Source of the DNA: Unio delphinus
Lineage: Eukaryota > Mollusca > Bivalvia > Unionida > Unionidae
Direction of reading: 5' to 3'
Assembly (NCBI GenBank): GCA_029339505.1
Contig: JAQISU010000155.1
Span: forward strand, 19,102,001 to 19,166,000
Length of the DNA: 64,000 bases
The translations under genes were made by a program, and so were the position numbers. Positions 1 to 20,739 of the stretch are shown here, one piece after another; position 1 is the first letter of the stretch; every line of letters starts with the position of its first letter. Below the pieces are notes generated by a model. It did not search any database, was not told the origin of the DNA, and was given only the letters and a program-made list of their open reading frames with translations.

Positions 1-78
1 TCAATGATGTTTTTTCCATCCACTTTAAGTATCAAATTTTTGCATACTATTTCTTGGCTACTTTTGTCTTAATGTGGG

Positions 79-395
79 ATTGATCTTCTCAATTTTGGAT
101 TACTTGCTGATGAGACTCCTGGATCTTCTTAATCTGGAATGCTTGTTGATGAGACCCATGGATCTTCTCAATCTGGATTGCTTGTTGATGAGACCCTAGG
201 ATCTTATCAATTTGGTTTGCTTGTTGAAGAGATTCATGGATCTTCTCAGTCTGAATTGCTTGTTGAAGAGACTCATGGATCTTCTCAATCTGGATTGCAA
301 GTTGATGAGACCCATGGATCTTCTCAATCTGGATTGCATGTTGATGAGATCCATGGATCTTCTCAGTTTGGACTGCTTGTTGATGAGACCCATGC
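79..395. repeat. 39-bp minisatellite, about 8 copies
   Basis: A 39-bp unit (core GGATCTTCTCAATCTGGATT then GCTTGTTGATGAGACCCAT) is repeated about eight times with scattered substitutions. 39 is a multiple of three, so both strands stay open for 60-120 codons and give 13-residue repeats. The plus frame has a TAA in the second copy and no splice context, so I treat it as non-coding. Confidence 0.8.
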
Positions 396-3300
396 CATTT
401 ATCTATCAATCCCAATTCATAACAGCTACAACTAGACCAGATGATTGATAGTTTGGACTGCACAAGGTTTTAGTATTAACAATTGTAAGTATGTGTTATG
501 GCTTACATTGGACATTTCACTGCAGGATCAATTACAAAAAATCTTGATCTCAGATGCCAGCAGTTGGCTGGGGTGTCTATCTCCTGCCCTCTTTTAAGAG
601 AAGTGGGATAGGCTTGGTAGCACTCCATGCACAGTTAACTTTTACAGGATGAAATTCATTGTAAAGGCTTTTTGATCATGATGGAATACAAATCCACATT
701 GAAATCCCCACATCCCAAGCAGTCTGATTGTCCATGTTGACTCACTATCCAGATACAAATAACTGATTCATACAGAAATCATCCATCAGTCTTCAATCAA
801 GCATATGTCCCTTAGACTTCTTTGTGATATGTTTTAAGTTAACTCCCAGCCTTTATCTCACCTGTCCCAGATTTTATCGCCAAAACAGCCATTGTCCTTT
901 CAGAAAACTTGAACAGTCTCATAGCACTTTTCTTCTGATACCTTTGATTCAAAAGGTCCTTCAGAAAGCAATGGAATCCAAGTGCTGAACAATCCTGATT
1001 GTTGTTGCCCAAAGTGGCCAAGTGGTCTTACATATTTATCTTTACAGTTCAATAACATCTCACTTTCAATTGTGTACGTTTGAATTACTGCTTGGCCGGC
1101 ATGGGTATGTGAGAGAGCATGAAATATACTGGCTGCAATGTACCATGTGCTGAAAAATGGTGTTAAACCTAAAAAAAAAAAAATTGATCCTGATCATTTG
1201 CCTCAAATTAGTAAAATCTTGAATCTGTGACATCTTGTATCTTGCAGCAGAGATTCTTTGGAAAATCCAGGCCTACTCACCACTTTCTGGAATACAGAAA
1301 CACAAATGCTCTTGCAAATTTTCTTGGAAAGCCCAGAAATGTTTACCTTGCATGCCTGATTGATATCCAACAAGCACTTGGAAAGAAACATTTCTGTGAT
1401 TCATTGCTGTGCAGAATTACTCCAAGGAAAATGTCAACCACTAAATCGTTTTCTTCCAGTAGTGTAAGCAAAAAAGTCCGTCTTAACACCCCCCAGTGCC
1501 TGAAATAGATGACTTCCTGTGGCATTTGGACGAGATGAAGTCATCTTTGACCAGACCCTATTAGTGCATTGAAGTGTTACCTGAAATATACTCAGCTGAT
1601 TGGAAGAGGAACATCTTGCTTGGTTTAACCACAAGGAAAAGATAGATCTGACATTTCCACACTCTCTTGTTTTGGTATTCCTTTCACACATGATATTAAT
1701 CCAATACCAGATTAAATTTGTATGCGTATCAGCTCATGAAGTTTTGACAGTCACCACCAGAATAAAATTTGAGTAAAACTTCTCACTGACCAACATCACA
1801 TAAACTTTGGGATGGAAATCTGAGCTGACATTTAGTCAGTTTTGTATAGGTGACCTTGTGGAATCTGTATTAGCAGTACAAGAGACTACCCTCCCCACTC
1901 ACTCAATAGCTTCATATTGATTTGGGTTACTCCGCTTCAACTGGATTTGCGCATGAGTGAAATTGTTTTGTTTTTCTCTACACAGCATCCATTCATTGAC
2001 CTTTGCTAACCCTAGACCATAACTATGGGATAAGAGGACTGACTCTTAAACCTTAATATCTATTTCTAATCTATTAGGATTGGTTAATGTAATTGAAGAA
2101 GAAACTGTTGTTTTTATTTTTCAGTAAATTATGTTTCTTTGATAATAACTACCCAATCATAATACAAGCACTCCCTCTCGAGTCCTCTCCAAAGTTTCAT
2201 TTCCTGGAAGAACACAAACTTCTGCTTCAGTTGTATTATACAGATGGTGGGATTTGGCACCATATGCTTTAATGAAGGGGAGAACACTCTCATCTGTTTT
2301 TTATTTTTGTAAGCAGATGAGTTTTTGTACTTTAATTGCTAAAACAAACCAAAAGACGTGAAGTCATTTTTAAGGTTTGATGACTGCATTTGTGAAGTAA
2401 TCTCCTAACTTATTTTGATCAGGTAAGTAAGATTAAAGACTTTTATTTCCAAAACATTTTTTTTTTATTAGAAATAGTTTTAAGCTAGAAATGGGGCTGT
2501 TGGAGTGGATCATCATTCCCATTTTTTGCAAAAGTTTGTAACAGTTGGGACTGGTAAACTGCAGTTTCCACAGACATTTTATATGAGTTAAATGACATGT
2601 CAATATCATACTTGACTTTCATGTATATAAACAACTTCATTTATATATAGCATACATACACTTGATAACATTATTTTATTTTTATATCATTGCTTAATTA
2701 CATCATTTCATCACAGGCACATGTACGCAAGTTCATTTTCTATATTATACTCATACTTTGACATACTCTGTTGTTGATGTACAAGTGTACTCACGTCACA
2801 TATCTGCAATTTCATCAGTTTCTGATAGTATATTCAAAAATGTAATATTTTCTCATCCATGTAAAGCGTAGGTAGGACACGCTGATTGCTTTTCCAACAA
2901 AGCTAAGTTCAGCTAACTTTCTGTGACAGTTGTAATCAACCTAATTTATGTAATAATCTTGGAGGGTTTTATTTACCAATGGCAAACGCAGGTTAAAGAA
3001 GTTGACTTTCTTTCTTCTCATTGGTTGTTGTGTTACGTTTTTTGTTTAGTTCCATGTATCTGAAACTTATCATACGAAGTCATGCAACTTAATTGGTGTA
3101 TTCAACGTGAATGGTAATACTCGCCACATACCATAGCTTGGTGATTTGTGTCTAGTCATGAGCCTGATTTTCTGATATTGATAACTCAGCATGATCTTAC
3201 ATTGCTGTGTGTCCTTTAACCATAGTCAGGGTTACATATAAGTATTTTAGGTTTCAGTCACATTTGTCCACTTAATAACTTTAAGCTGTTTTTAAACAAT

Positions 3301-3930
3301 TTGATGATGGATGGTGTAAGTATATGTTGTCACTAGAAGATGTGTTGGATTGCATGTGTGGTGTCTTATCCTCTATTTGAAGGCCACCACTCAATATTAA
3401 TAGGTTTCTTTTTTTTTTTTTTAAAAAAGCTGTTTGGGATACAGATATGAACCATGATGCACTTGTGCTTCTCACTTTGATACCATCTCTTGTATCATAA
3501 CCATAGTTCAGGGTAGCTGATAACTCTTTTACCTCATTTCTGCATTTTTCCTTTAATACATTTTAAAATAGGGCAATGAAACATGGTTACTTTTCATTTC
3601 TGCCTGGTAACCTGACATCTTTGTTATAAAGGTCATAGTCAGATTTCATTATTGAGAACTTTTGTGACTAGGATAGCCTGGGGACAAAAATTCACTGAAG
3701 TTGCTGGCCTCATTTAGCTCAGTGATTGGGAAACATGATGGGTTTATTCATTTTGAAAGGTATTACTCACTGTGGATGAAAAGAAGGTCACATTTACCTG
3801 CTTTTCACACTAGTGACATTTGAAATTTTTGGGATTATGCCACAGCAGAGCAGGTGATACATAGCATTGTCTTGAACTCTTTTGACTTTTGCTCTTGTTT
3901 GTTACTTTTCACACTATCTCTGGGCAGTGT

Positions 3931-4262
3931 ACTGTATTTCTCCCATTATAAGCCCTTACTTTATAATAAGCCCTTTCCACCATGTCTACATACATAAGAA
4001 AAATTATTTAGGAATTATTCCAACATGATTTGAAATGAGCCCTGATCCATCATTTTGTTTGAGATATTAAATATTTTGAAATAAAAACAGCAATTGAATT
4101 ACTGCAATTTCTGAGGAGAAAAAATGTTTCTTTGAGACCCAGGCCCATATTTTGTTCCTGTGACCCTTAACAAATTACAATTATTCTGATAATAGGCCCA
4201 CTCGCTTTTAAAAATAAAAAAGTACATGTTGGCTTTTTTGTGCTTATCATGGGAGAAAATTC
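3931..4262. mobile_element. Putative MITE, about 330 bp
   Basis: The left edge TTTCTCCCATTATAAGC (about 3937-3953) recurs inverted at the right edge as GCTTATCATGGGAGAAAA (about 4242-4259), giving imperfect 17-bp terminal inverted repeats. The interior also contains ATAAGCCC-type motifs. There is no ORF. Superfamily and target duplication were not resolved. Confidence 0.5.
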
Positions 4263-4900
4263 TTTAAGCTTTAGCACTTGCTCTCATTTCATTGCCAAGC
4301 CTTTTGTTACAGACTAAATAGAACTTGCTGTATCACATAATTCATAAATCTAACTCTGCATCTCATTTTTGGGTTCAGATGTTTGCAGAATTACAAAGCT
4401 AATGAATTTTGTTTATGTCTTAAAATCTTGTAAATAAAATAATCATGAAGAAAAGAATTACAAAGGCATTCTTTTTTAAATTCCACATAGTAGTACACAA
4501 TGGACAAAGTATGTTTAGATTAAATGAGGAGGAAATTAATGTAAATGAGGTAAAGTTTTATGAAGTTAACAGTTAGGCAGATATAATTGTTGGGCTGAGT
4601 GGATTAAAGGAGAAACTAGCAGTAGAAATGATCTAGGTCCTTTTATAAATTTATTATTTGTTTAATTTCCATTACATTTCTCAGTATTGAAAAGGATATC
4701 TAGTTTTGTTTAGTAACCACTTCAGTTTTGTATATTTACTCATATGATCAAATCATTGATTCAGGATAGCTTAAACTATCTTAATGCTGATTTATGTTAT
4801 CCAGATATGTTTTAAAGTAAATGTTGAAGAGAGCAATGATTGTGCAATATAATCTTAAGTAAAGTTTTACTAATGTATCATTGTAATTTGTTTCCTGCAG

Positions 4901-5041
4901 TGTGAATCGAGTGATTCAGGAAGCTATATGAAAACCAGGAAGAAGAAAAGAGTGAACCACACTTATTCTACAAGAGCAGTTGAGGCAGAGGAAACGAGTG
5001 TTAACAGGCTGACTAGGAGAGCCCTCTATGATACAGAAGAG
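4901..5041 (+). CDS. PHIP/BRWD: PHIP/BRWD-like, exon a (linker)
   Basis: Flanked by acceptor TTTCCTGCAG and donor GTAAAA. The 141 nt are in phase 0 at both ends and encode 47 residues beginning CESSDSGSYMKTRKKKR, a low-complexity linker downstream of the family's WD40 domain. There is no start codon context, so this is an internal exon. Confidence 0.85.
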
Positions 5042-5479
5042 GTAAAAAGTTGAAAAGAATAGCATGATTTAAGGATTCCTCTAATATAAAATTATTGTTA
5101 ACTGCACAGCTTGAAAAGATGTGATCATTGCATTATGACATCACTGATATGAAGCTGAAATCATAGTGCTATGAACTCTTGTAAAGTATAACAAAATGAC
5201 ATGACTGTGACTTCTGTCCGCTGTTAAATAAAAGAGAAAAATTCTTATACAGATTTGTTTAAAATTGGAATAAGAGATGCTAGAAAGAAAATGATAAGAC
5301 AATTATATGACTAATATTGGCTGTGACTTATGTCCGTTATTAAACAAAAGAGAAAAGAGCTTATACAAATTTTTTTAAACTTAGAATAAGAGACTTGTTG
5401 GTGGGGGGGGGGGAATGATAAGACAATTATATGGATAATATTTCTGGTTTATATTGTTTATTTTTATTTGTTTTTTCAG
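5042..5479 (+). other. Intron with a ~116-bp direct duplication
   Basis: This 438-bp GT-AG intron contains two diverged copies (about 5207-5321 and 5322-5440) of a ~116-bp unit with the shared words TAAGACAATTATATG and CTTATACA. A G10 run sits in the second copy. No coding signal was seen. Confidence 0.7.
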
Positions 5480-5553
5480 GAACCAGAGGCAGAAGCCGAG
5501 GAAGAGAGTGAGATACAGATATTTGATGGATGGGGAGATAGTGCAAGTGATGG
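5480..5553 (+). CDS. PHIP/BRWD: PHIP/BRWD-like, exon b (acidic linker)
   Basis: Acceptor TTTTTTCAG, donor GTAAGC at 5554. The 74 nt encode EPEAEAEEESEIQIFDGWGDS and end with two nt of a Gly codon (phase 2). The last ~36 nt, together with the donor, form the first unit of a tandem array that continues into the intron. Reading past the donor gives GGG TAA, so retention or a later donor would stop translation at once. Confidence 0.85.
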
Positions 5554-5935
5554 GTAAGCCACACAGGAATTATGTTGGTATTTTATTGCATATGCAAATT
5601 ATTTCATGGAGGGAGAGATAGTGCTAGTGATGGGTAAGTCACTCAGGAATTATGTCAGTACTTATTGCATATGCAAATTATTTCATGGAGGGAGAGATAG
5701 TGCTAGTGATGGGTAAGCCACTCAGGAATTATGTCAGTACTTATTGCATATGCAAATTATTTGATTGATTGGGATTTACTGCTAGTTATGGGTAAGCCAC
5801 ACAAGAATTGTGTTGGTATTTATTGCATATGCATATATTTGATGGATGAGGAGATAGTGCTAGTAATGGATAAGCCACACAAGAATTATGTCGTTATTAA
5901 TTGCATATGCAAATATAGCTATTTGCTTTATGTAC
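5518..5935 (+). repeat. 79-80 bp tandem array copying an exon end and splice donor
   Basis: Five units follow each other. Each has a GATAGTGCTAGTGATGGGTA-type segment and then TTATTGCATATGCAAATT. GGTAAG donors occur with GT at 5554 (used), 5634, 5713 and 5792; the fifth unit reads GGATAAG and has lost its GT. The first unit overlaps the coding end of the exon at 5480-5553. Confidence 0.85.
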
Positions 5936-6156
5936 TAAAAGAAGAATGCATGGGATAAATAAATATTCTGTTATTGTTTCTCCCATTAGAATCATGTCCA
6001 ATAGTGTTGTCTGGTGAATATTGTGCTCAGGCAGAAACCACTATAACTCACCAAACAAAAAAGTCATGGAGTTTTGTTTTTTTATAGTCATATCATCATT
6101 TATGTTGTAAATTGCTTAGAGCTTCTAAAGATCAGACACTTTACAAAGTCATTATT

Positions 6157-6187
<31 letters not shown>

Positions 6188-6875
6188 TTATTACTTAGGC
6201 CTTTGCATATTAGTTTTGTTTCTGTTCAGTAAAATGAAAAATGCCTCATTGGATTGGAATTGACATTGTTTTGACGATTTGCATTAAGAAGAACTAGGTC
6301 AGATTTGATTGTCGCTATTTTTCATCCCAGTGTTATGGAGTTCTGTTTGCTGTTTTAATTTGAACCTGCCTTTCAAAACCACTCGGTTACATTTAAAGCT
6401 ACGTTAAAAATCCTAATCAAACAAACAAACAAAGATTGAAACCAAATTTGATATCAGGCTATACTTGAAGAGAATGTAGGTCAAGTTTTTTTCTCTCTCT
6501 TTTTTCCTGGAATATTATACTGAGGTATGGCCCCTATTTGACTTGCATTGTTTATCTTCAGTTGCATCATGAGCAGGGACATCTGTGGCATGTACAGATT
6601 TCTGGTTTTAATATTAAATTCTCACCAATTTTTAATTTCTTTTTTTAAAAACCACCATAATTGTTGATAATGATTTTTTTGTTTTGTTTGTCTAGTGTTG
6701 GGTCTAGTTTTATATAAATATTCCACTCATTTGTCATTTCTTAAAACGGAAACACCTTTATTTCTTAGCAGTGTATCTTGATTTGTGAGGTCCAAATTTT
6801 TTATATGCTCTTTGTAAGTATGGTACACAGAACTCAGGAGAACTTTGTTATGACTGCTTTTGCTATTTTCTGTAG
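5554..6875 (+). other. Intron with donor array and LINE-type tail
   Basis: GT-AG intron. It holds the four extra donor-bearing repeat units, a LINE 3'-end relic with an ATT tail at about 6085-6196, and otherwise T-rich unique sequence. No further exon was recognised. Confidence 0.7.
6085..6196 (+). mobile_element. Truncated LINE-type 3' end with (ATT)n tail
   Basis: The sequence ATAGTCATATCATCA...GCTTAGAGCTTCTAAAGAT...ACAAAGTC(ATT)n matches, in the same order, the 3' ends at 57380-57486 and (inverted) at about 54420 and 54650. The simple-repeat tail and extreme 5' truncation fit a non-LTR retrotransposon remnant. Confidence 0.55.
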
Positions 6876-7077
6876 AGATACAAGCGAATACTCCGATTGG
6901 ATGGGTGACACTGGGTCTAACTTACAGCCTCCAACACGTACTTCAAGACGTGTCAAGAAAAGAAAAAGATATTCCTCTTCAGAAGAATTGGAGAGTGACA
7001 GTCATGAATCAAGAGAGTCGCGGTCCAAAAAATCTAAGAAGAAACCACCTGCCAAGAAGAAGAAACCTCCCAATAAG
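6876..7077 (+). CDS. PHIP/BRWD: PHIP/BRWD-like, exon c (YSDW motif, basic linker)
   Basis: Acceptor TTTTCTGTAG, donor GTTAAA. The 202 nt complete the split Gly codon and end in phase 0. The product reads DTSEYSDWMGDTGSNLQPP and then a Lys/Arg-rich run ending KKKPPNK. The SDW..D.G.NLQPP motif is a recognisable landmark of PHIP/BRWD proteins between the WD40 and Tudor-like regions. The basic tract could act as a nuclear localisation signal (inference). Confidence 0.9.
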
Positions 7078-7259
7078 GTTAAATTTGTAGTAGATATGCA
7101 TGGTTTATATAATATTTGTATTGGCACAGTTTGTGTTGTGCTCTTCAACACTTTTAATTCCATTTTATCATGTGGTACCATATTTTGTCAAGTTTGTGAT
7201 AGCTGCAAATCACAGATTGAAAGACCCAGTGAACACTGGTCCATTTCTGAAGTTGGAAT

Positions 7260-7337
<78 letters not shown>

Positions 7338-9768
7338 CGTCTTAGTTCCCTTGGTCAGGGGTCGGATGTTTTCTGGCAGTCAGCAAGCCCAGTCTCCAGG
7401 CATCACGGTTTTGATGATCGATTTTGGTCATCTTCCATGTCTCGCGGTCATGATTGATTGTTTGCTTCCAAGTTTTCTTCGCTCAGCCAGCTTTCCTTCG
7501 GCTTTCTACCTCCACATTTCTACACCTGTTAATCCAAGCATTGCTTCTCTTACCATATTAACAAATTTAAGTACTTACAAAAAAAATATTTGCAAAAGCA
7601 CAAAAATAGATGCCCATAAAAGTTTGCAAAATTGAATTCATTGTAACAGCTGATAAACATCAGACGTAAAAAAAAATTCACATACATCCACTGCAGCTCA
7701 TCAGAAAACCAAAAGTTGCACTTTCAGCCTAAAATCAGCTATTCTGAAAAGTTGCAGCTGATGGGCTTTGATCTTACATTACCTAGGAAATTTAATTAAT
7801 AACCTGAAGGAGTTTTAAGATCTTGATTTCTGGATTTTTTGTCTTTCATGTGCATCATATACTGCTTTTTTATTTTAGTTTTGACCAGATGTTATACCTT
7901 TTACAATTATAGTGTAACATTTAGATCATGATCATTGCCTAATATGAAAGTTTATAAGCTATTACATTCAAAAGGAGTTTTGAATCATTGTTTGACAGTA
8001 TTTGACTGCAGTGAATCTTGAAAATTTGTAGCAGAGTCACCTGTGTTTTTGTTTATAACGGATTAAAAAAGATTTATTTTCCTATCAAAATCTCTATTTT
8101 TGTAAAGTTCTTAGCTCAAACGGCCTTTGGGCAAAAAAGCTTATGGTATGGCCCTGCTTCCAGCGTATAATGTCAGTTATGATTCATCCATCAACTTAGC
8201 AGACCTTTTTTCAAATTTGAACAAATGGCCTTGCCAGTTTGGATCAAGTGAGATATAAATGCTTCGTAGGACATGCTTTATCAAAGTTTGTGTCGGAGTA
8301 GTTCTAGCAGTTATGTGTCTTCCATAGCGTCCAGGTGGAAAACCTGCAAATGATACTTTTCTTCTATTGTGTATTATTATTGTAACTAATACACTTTTAT
8401 TAGAAAAGCCATCACAGAACACCTTTATTTCCAGTAAATTGAAAAGGCATCATAGAACAAGTTTCTTTCCAAAACATAATGAAGCTATCAGAGAATAAAT
8501 TGCTTTCTAAAACTGTCTTATTAAAGTTTTTCTTCAATTCTCCATTAGATATGTAACATCAACAAAAACATAAACTATTTATTTTTTAAAAAATATTTAA
8601 ATCTTTGTCTTTTTCCAATGTCGAATCATCAACACCTTTCATTGTTATACAAAAGATACCAGTGCACCATCTAGTCCAGCTGAAATTATTTAGAAGTAGA
8701 AACATAATTTAATAACATGTCAAATACAACAAATTTCTATCTTTTTTATTTAAAAAATCTGGAATTTTTTTCTTTTTTTGGGGGGGGGGGGTGTATCTTG
8801 CAACTCAAAGCACCAGCCGTATTACTACTTCTGCTGTGTAAACCAATTTATATCATGTTAGTGAAACCATGTCCATTTAGACTGCTTGATAACACAACTG
8901 GCTATTGTAAGTCCACTAGATGTTTTAGTATCATCTTGTCCATTATGCATCATCATCAACTGTTATTTTACAATTTCTTTCTCAAAACATTGTGTGACCA
9001 GGTATTCTGGCTGAAAGAAGTGGGTGGCCACTTGTCTGGGTGGAGGGGGGCATTCAAGAGGGGAACTACTGTATGCAAATTAATATTTTCACAATTACTA
9101 AAAATAGAAACATCCATAAGCATCTTCTCAAAAATCTTTCATCAGGATTTGACCAAAATGTGACACAATCCATCCAGACATGAATGCCTTTCAAGTTTGT
9201 ACAGATGATGCCAATCTGTTATCAAATATGACTATGATTTCTTAAACTTGAAAATCGTTAAATTACTTCTAGAAGAAAAATACTAATCAGAATTTGACCA
9301 AATTTGACAGAAAGCATCCTGGCTTGAAGAATTTTAAATATTTGTATGACTGATGCTTAGAATAGACATTGGGGATAATAATCCATTTTGTAGTCCTTAT
9401 TAGTAAAGAACAACAGTTATAAAACTTCTTGCATGTGCTTCTAATCAAAGATGTGTCAGATGCAAAGTCTCAGCATTTATTTGAATTTTTAGAGTTAAGA
9501 ATAAGCAAAATATTAGCAAACAAGGATAAGAAATGTAGATCAGAAACACACAGACAAATGGACGAAAAGTTCAAGAGAGTACTCAATATAGCAAAGAGTT
9601 ATTGCACATTTTTTTGAGAAATGAAATAACTCCACTCACTCTGATAGTATTAATCACACTAGAGGCCTATTTAATTAATAGGAATATATTGTTGGAATTA
9701 AAATACAAGTAGTCTGAATACCTGTTTATTGAATTACCAGTGGAATGCTTCAACCATTTCAATTTTAG
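7078..9768 (+). other. Intron with long CT microsatellite
   Basis: GT-AG intron of 2691 bp. It holds a (CT)n tract at 7260-7334, a G10 run near 8781 and a diverged dispersed-repeat motif (AATTTGACCAAATTTGACAG, about 9290) that recurs near 17730. No exon was found. Confidence 0.7.
7260..7334 (+). repeat. (CT)n microsatellite
   Basis: About 37 uninterrupted CT dinucleotides. A long open frame across it is an artefact of the repeat. Confidence 0.95.
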
Positions 9769-10023
9769 AAGAAGAAACATGGTGCCACAGCAGTTGAACG
9801 ACCAGACCCTCAGGAAGTGCAGACTATCCTGGAGAAGTTCCGTCCCCCTGATTGGTTGACTGATACCATTCCACGAAAGACACCCTATTTTCCTCAGATG
9901 GGGGATGAGCTAATGTACTTCCGACAGGGTCATGAGAATTATGTTAATGCAGTGAAGAGACACAATGTTTATGATATTGGTGCAAATCATAACCAGCCAT
10001 GGCACAAGAATCCACAGCTCAGG
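9769..10023 (+). CDS. PHIP/BRWD: PHIP/BRWD-like, exon d (start of Tudor-like region)
   Basis: Acceptor CAATTTTAG, donor GTAAGA; 255 nt in phase 0 at both ends, 85 residues. The segment PPDWLTDTIPRKTPYFPQMG followed by DELMYFRQGHENYV is very characteristic of PHIP/BRWD proteins and opens the Tudor-like (CryptoTudor) chromatin-binding region. Confidence 0.95.
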
Positions 10024-17412
<7,389 letters not shown>

Positions 17413-20400
17413 TGAGTGATTATATTTTTTTTTATAGAATTATTACAAGTTTTATGCAAGTCATACATTTTGATGGGCAACCACACTGTTTTTAGCTCAT
17501 CTAACCATAAGGCTGATGGAATTTAAGTCTTTCATTATTTTGTGGAATTCATCAACCAGCCAGCATTCATTGACAAGTGTTATTTTGAACCTGTTTGCAA
17601 GATCTGCTGCACAAGTTTCAACCAAACTTGGCACTGAGCATCTTGGCATAAAGGACATTCCTATTTTTTTTTTTTTTACGAATGATGCTGATCTGCGATC
17701 AAACATGGCTATAAACCCCTGAACATGAATTTGATCAGATTTTACAGAAAGCATCCTGCTTTTAGATTACCATCAGTCCAGGTGGGCCAGTGTTCATTTT
17801 GTTTCTTGGATGCTAACTTGTTGTGAACACTTTTCAACACAACCGTTTACATGTTTCCCTTAACCAAAAACAGAACCTGTTTATTTAGGGCTAACTAGCT
17901 GCTAGGTCTGAATCATGGTTGCTAAAAATAGACTTTGCTTCATTTCTGAACGATAGCTCAAATTCTAGTGAACAGATTGCAGTAAAACTTGGTACAAGTG
18001 TGGGAAGTGGTTCCAAGGTCAGGATTATTCTTGCTTAAAATAGATTTTGCCTATAGATTTCAATTTTGGATGTCAACTAAAGTTGTAGTATACTAGTCAC
18101 CATATGTTCCTTTTAGCCCAAGTAAGAATATTTTGGGGTCATTAGATCTGTTGTGAAGTTCACTGTTATAAATGTCATTTCACTGTTTGATGATAGTTTC
18201 TGTTCACATGTACAAATTTCAATCAAATTTTTATTTTAACCACCACTTCCCCATAGTCAAAGAAATAAGGCACTTGATTTCAGGTTCAGTGGCATTAAGT
18301 TCAAGGTTACTGTTGCTAAAATAGATTTTGGCCATGGCAGTGAAACTGAACAAACTTTAATACATCTTATCCCCTTAGCAACATGAAAAATGATGTAGAT
18401 TTGATAGTCAGTAGCTGAATGGCACACATTTCATTTCGAGATAATAATTTAAGTTATAACAGAATTCTGTGAGATTTATCCCTGAAAAGACCCTGTTGAT
18501 TTGGGTTTTAAAAGCTTAAGACTAAAATTAATGTTGGTAAAAATAAAATTGGCTATTGTATTTCGTTTCTGGATGACTACTTCAGTTCTAGATAACTATA
18601 TTCAACAAAGTCGGGTACAGTGGGTTCCTATAGCCCTATAAAATTCCTATTGATTAGTAACCCCCGGGTCAAGAACACTGACTTGAAATAGATTGAGCCA
18701 GTGCGTCTCATTTCCATTTCTAGTCAATAACATCGGCAATGCACAGTGTGTTTGTATGAATATTTGTACATGTGTTTCTCTTTGCCCAAGTAAGAATCCT
18801 TTTGATTGGAGGAGAATACCTTTTAGGTCAAGGTCACTGTTCTTATAAATAGATTTGGCTTTTGAATTTCATTACAGCCAAAATATTTTTCACTATAAAA
18901 AAAAACAAGACCCGTTTATTGGGGAGTCTGTAACAATATGTCCAATGTCAGTATTAGCAAAAGAAATATAGATTTTGCTCTTCACTTTTGTTTCTGTACA
19001 ATAAACTTCTCAGTAGCATAAGGGTGCGCTCACCAGTTATTATATACTTTTCAGAGAGTGACGTATGTGAGGTGAAGTTGTTTGCATTTGTAACATGCAC
19101 AAGGGAGATAATTTTGGCATATCTCTATACTACTTTGATGTAATGTGGCTGACATTTCTTTGGATACTGCACTTGTGGAAATTGTACATGATCTAAGCAC
19201 ATGGTATAACAAAATAGATACTCCCATGTGCTTGACAAATTAACCAGAATTAATCAAAAGTACACTAACTTTAGCAGTTATTAAAATAGGAAAACAAATT
19301 TTGCTGAAGTAGGCAATAGCAGCTTCTGAAAGTGTAATGAACGAATTACAAAACATCTGAAAAGTAAAGAAATTTGTTGGATCATTTTTCTACAATTTAC
19401 CTCTGAATTCCAGGAAGAGAAAATGACCATGCAGAGCTAGCAATTTTTTTTATACGAGCACAAGGTGTATACTCTAGAACCTAAAGTACACCCATCAATC
19501 ATAAATCAAAATAAAGGGAATTGAAAGTTCTTCTAACAACACCTAAGATATACAAAGTCTTCATTATATAGCCAGTATAACCAGTGAAGAAATCCTTAAA
19601 AATTCTTTTTTTTTTTAACATTCTAAACATTTTAACCCTATGCAATGTACGAAACTGTAGAGTACCACCTAAATGATTTAAAGAAAATTTGGTAAATATG
19701 TTATTTGTGATTAATTGAAAATAGTGAAGGCCTGCATGAAGCTTAGATACCACCAGCCCTTACAAGGAAAATACTAACTCTAGTATCAATCAGCCTTCCT
19801 TTATCTGATCTCTATATACATGTGTCCTATATGTACAGGCAACCATTTCTGCTGGTATGTAGTTTAAAAGAAATTATCTCCAGCCATTTTGTAGAAAAGA
19901 TGGGATCATGATTAATTACATATACATATATAATGTTTGGTACACCATTCAAGCTATGGATATGATTTGCAGTATTGGTAGATAGATGTTTAGTATGGTT
20001 TGAAAATTTTCATCCATCTCTTAGAATCAAGGGGAGTAGGTGTGGTAAGGACACTTTTGCAGAAATATAAGTATTGTAACCTCAAGGGGTCTGGAAAATT
20101 ATTCTGGGGTTTAAACTTATCATTTTCAGACCCAGAAGCTACAAGGGTTCGTCTGACTCTAGCATTAGAGATAAAACAACAATATAGAAAGATTAAAAAT
20201 TCAGAACATATTTATTCAATATTTCTCATTTATTAGACAAATTACATCCTTTTGCCAGATTACATATTCAGATTTTACGTCGTGAAATACATCAGTAAAT
20301 AGAACCATAGCGGACATATCTCGATTATATAAAACACTTCATAAATTACTAAAACCAAGTCCGAGTGTTAAAAATTATTTAGTGGGCATCTTATGTTCTT

Positions 20401-20739
20401 TTAAATTTATAAGATCTGAATTTCAGAATCATCTTTTGGGTTCTAAAATTCGGGTGTAGAAATTTTGTTTGCTTATGAGAACTTGTACTTTAAAATCTAA
20501 GTTCCAAATTACGTTTCTAAATTTCATACAATAAATCTTTTTCCTTTAAACAATTACCTCCCTCATTTTTCTCTCTTGATTTATTAATCCTTATTCTGGC
20601 TATCAAATTTCACCAGTCCTTTTTCTACCTGTCTTCTGTCTCTTCCTTTCTACTCCTATCTGCCCTAACCCTATCTGGTCCCGATTTGGAGCAGCAACGC
20701 TCCTTATATACAAGTTTGGCACGTGTAAGCATTCTGGTA

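Larger units (their letters stand above)
1..4900. other. Upstream intron or flank of the PHIP/BRWD-like gene
   Basis: No coding exon was recognised here. The stretch ends at a clear splice acceptor (polypyrimidine tract plus CAG at 4898-4900). It contains a 39-bp minisatellite near its start, a MITE at about 3931-4262 and several A or T runs. Because the first exon seen at 4901 encodes a mid-protein linker, this is most likely an intron whose upstream WD40 exons lie outside the window. A short exon could have been missed. Confidence 0.6.

Noticed and set aside
6778..7635. 285-codon plus-strand open frame
   Set aside because: It merges an authentic exon (6876-7077) with intron and the (CT)n microsatellite. 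Only the exon is supported by splice sites.
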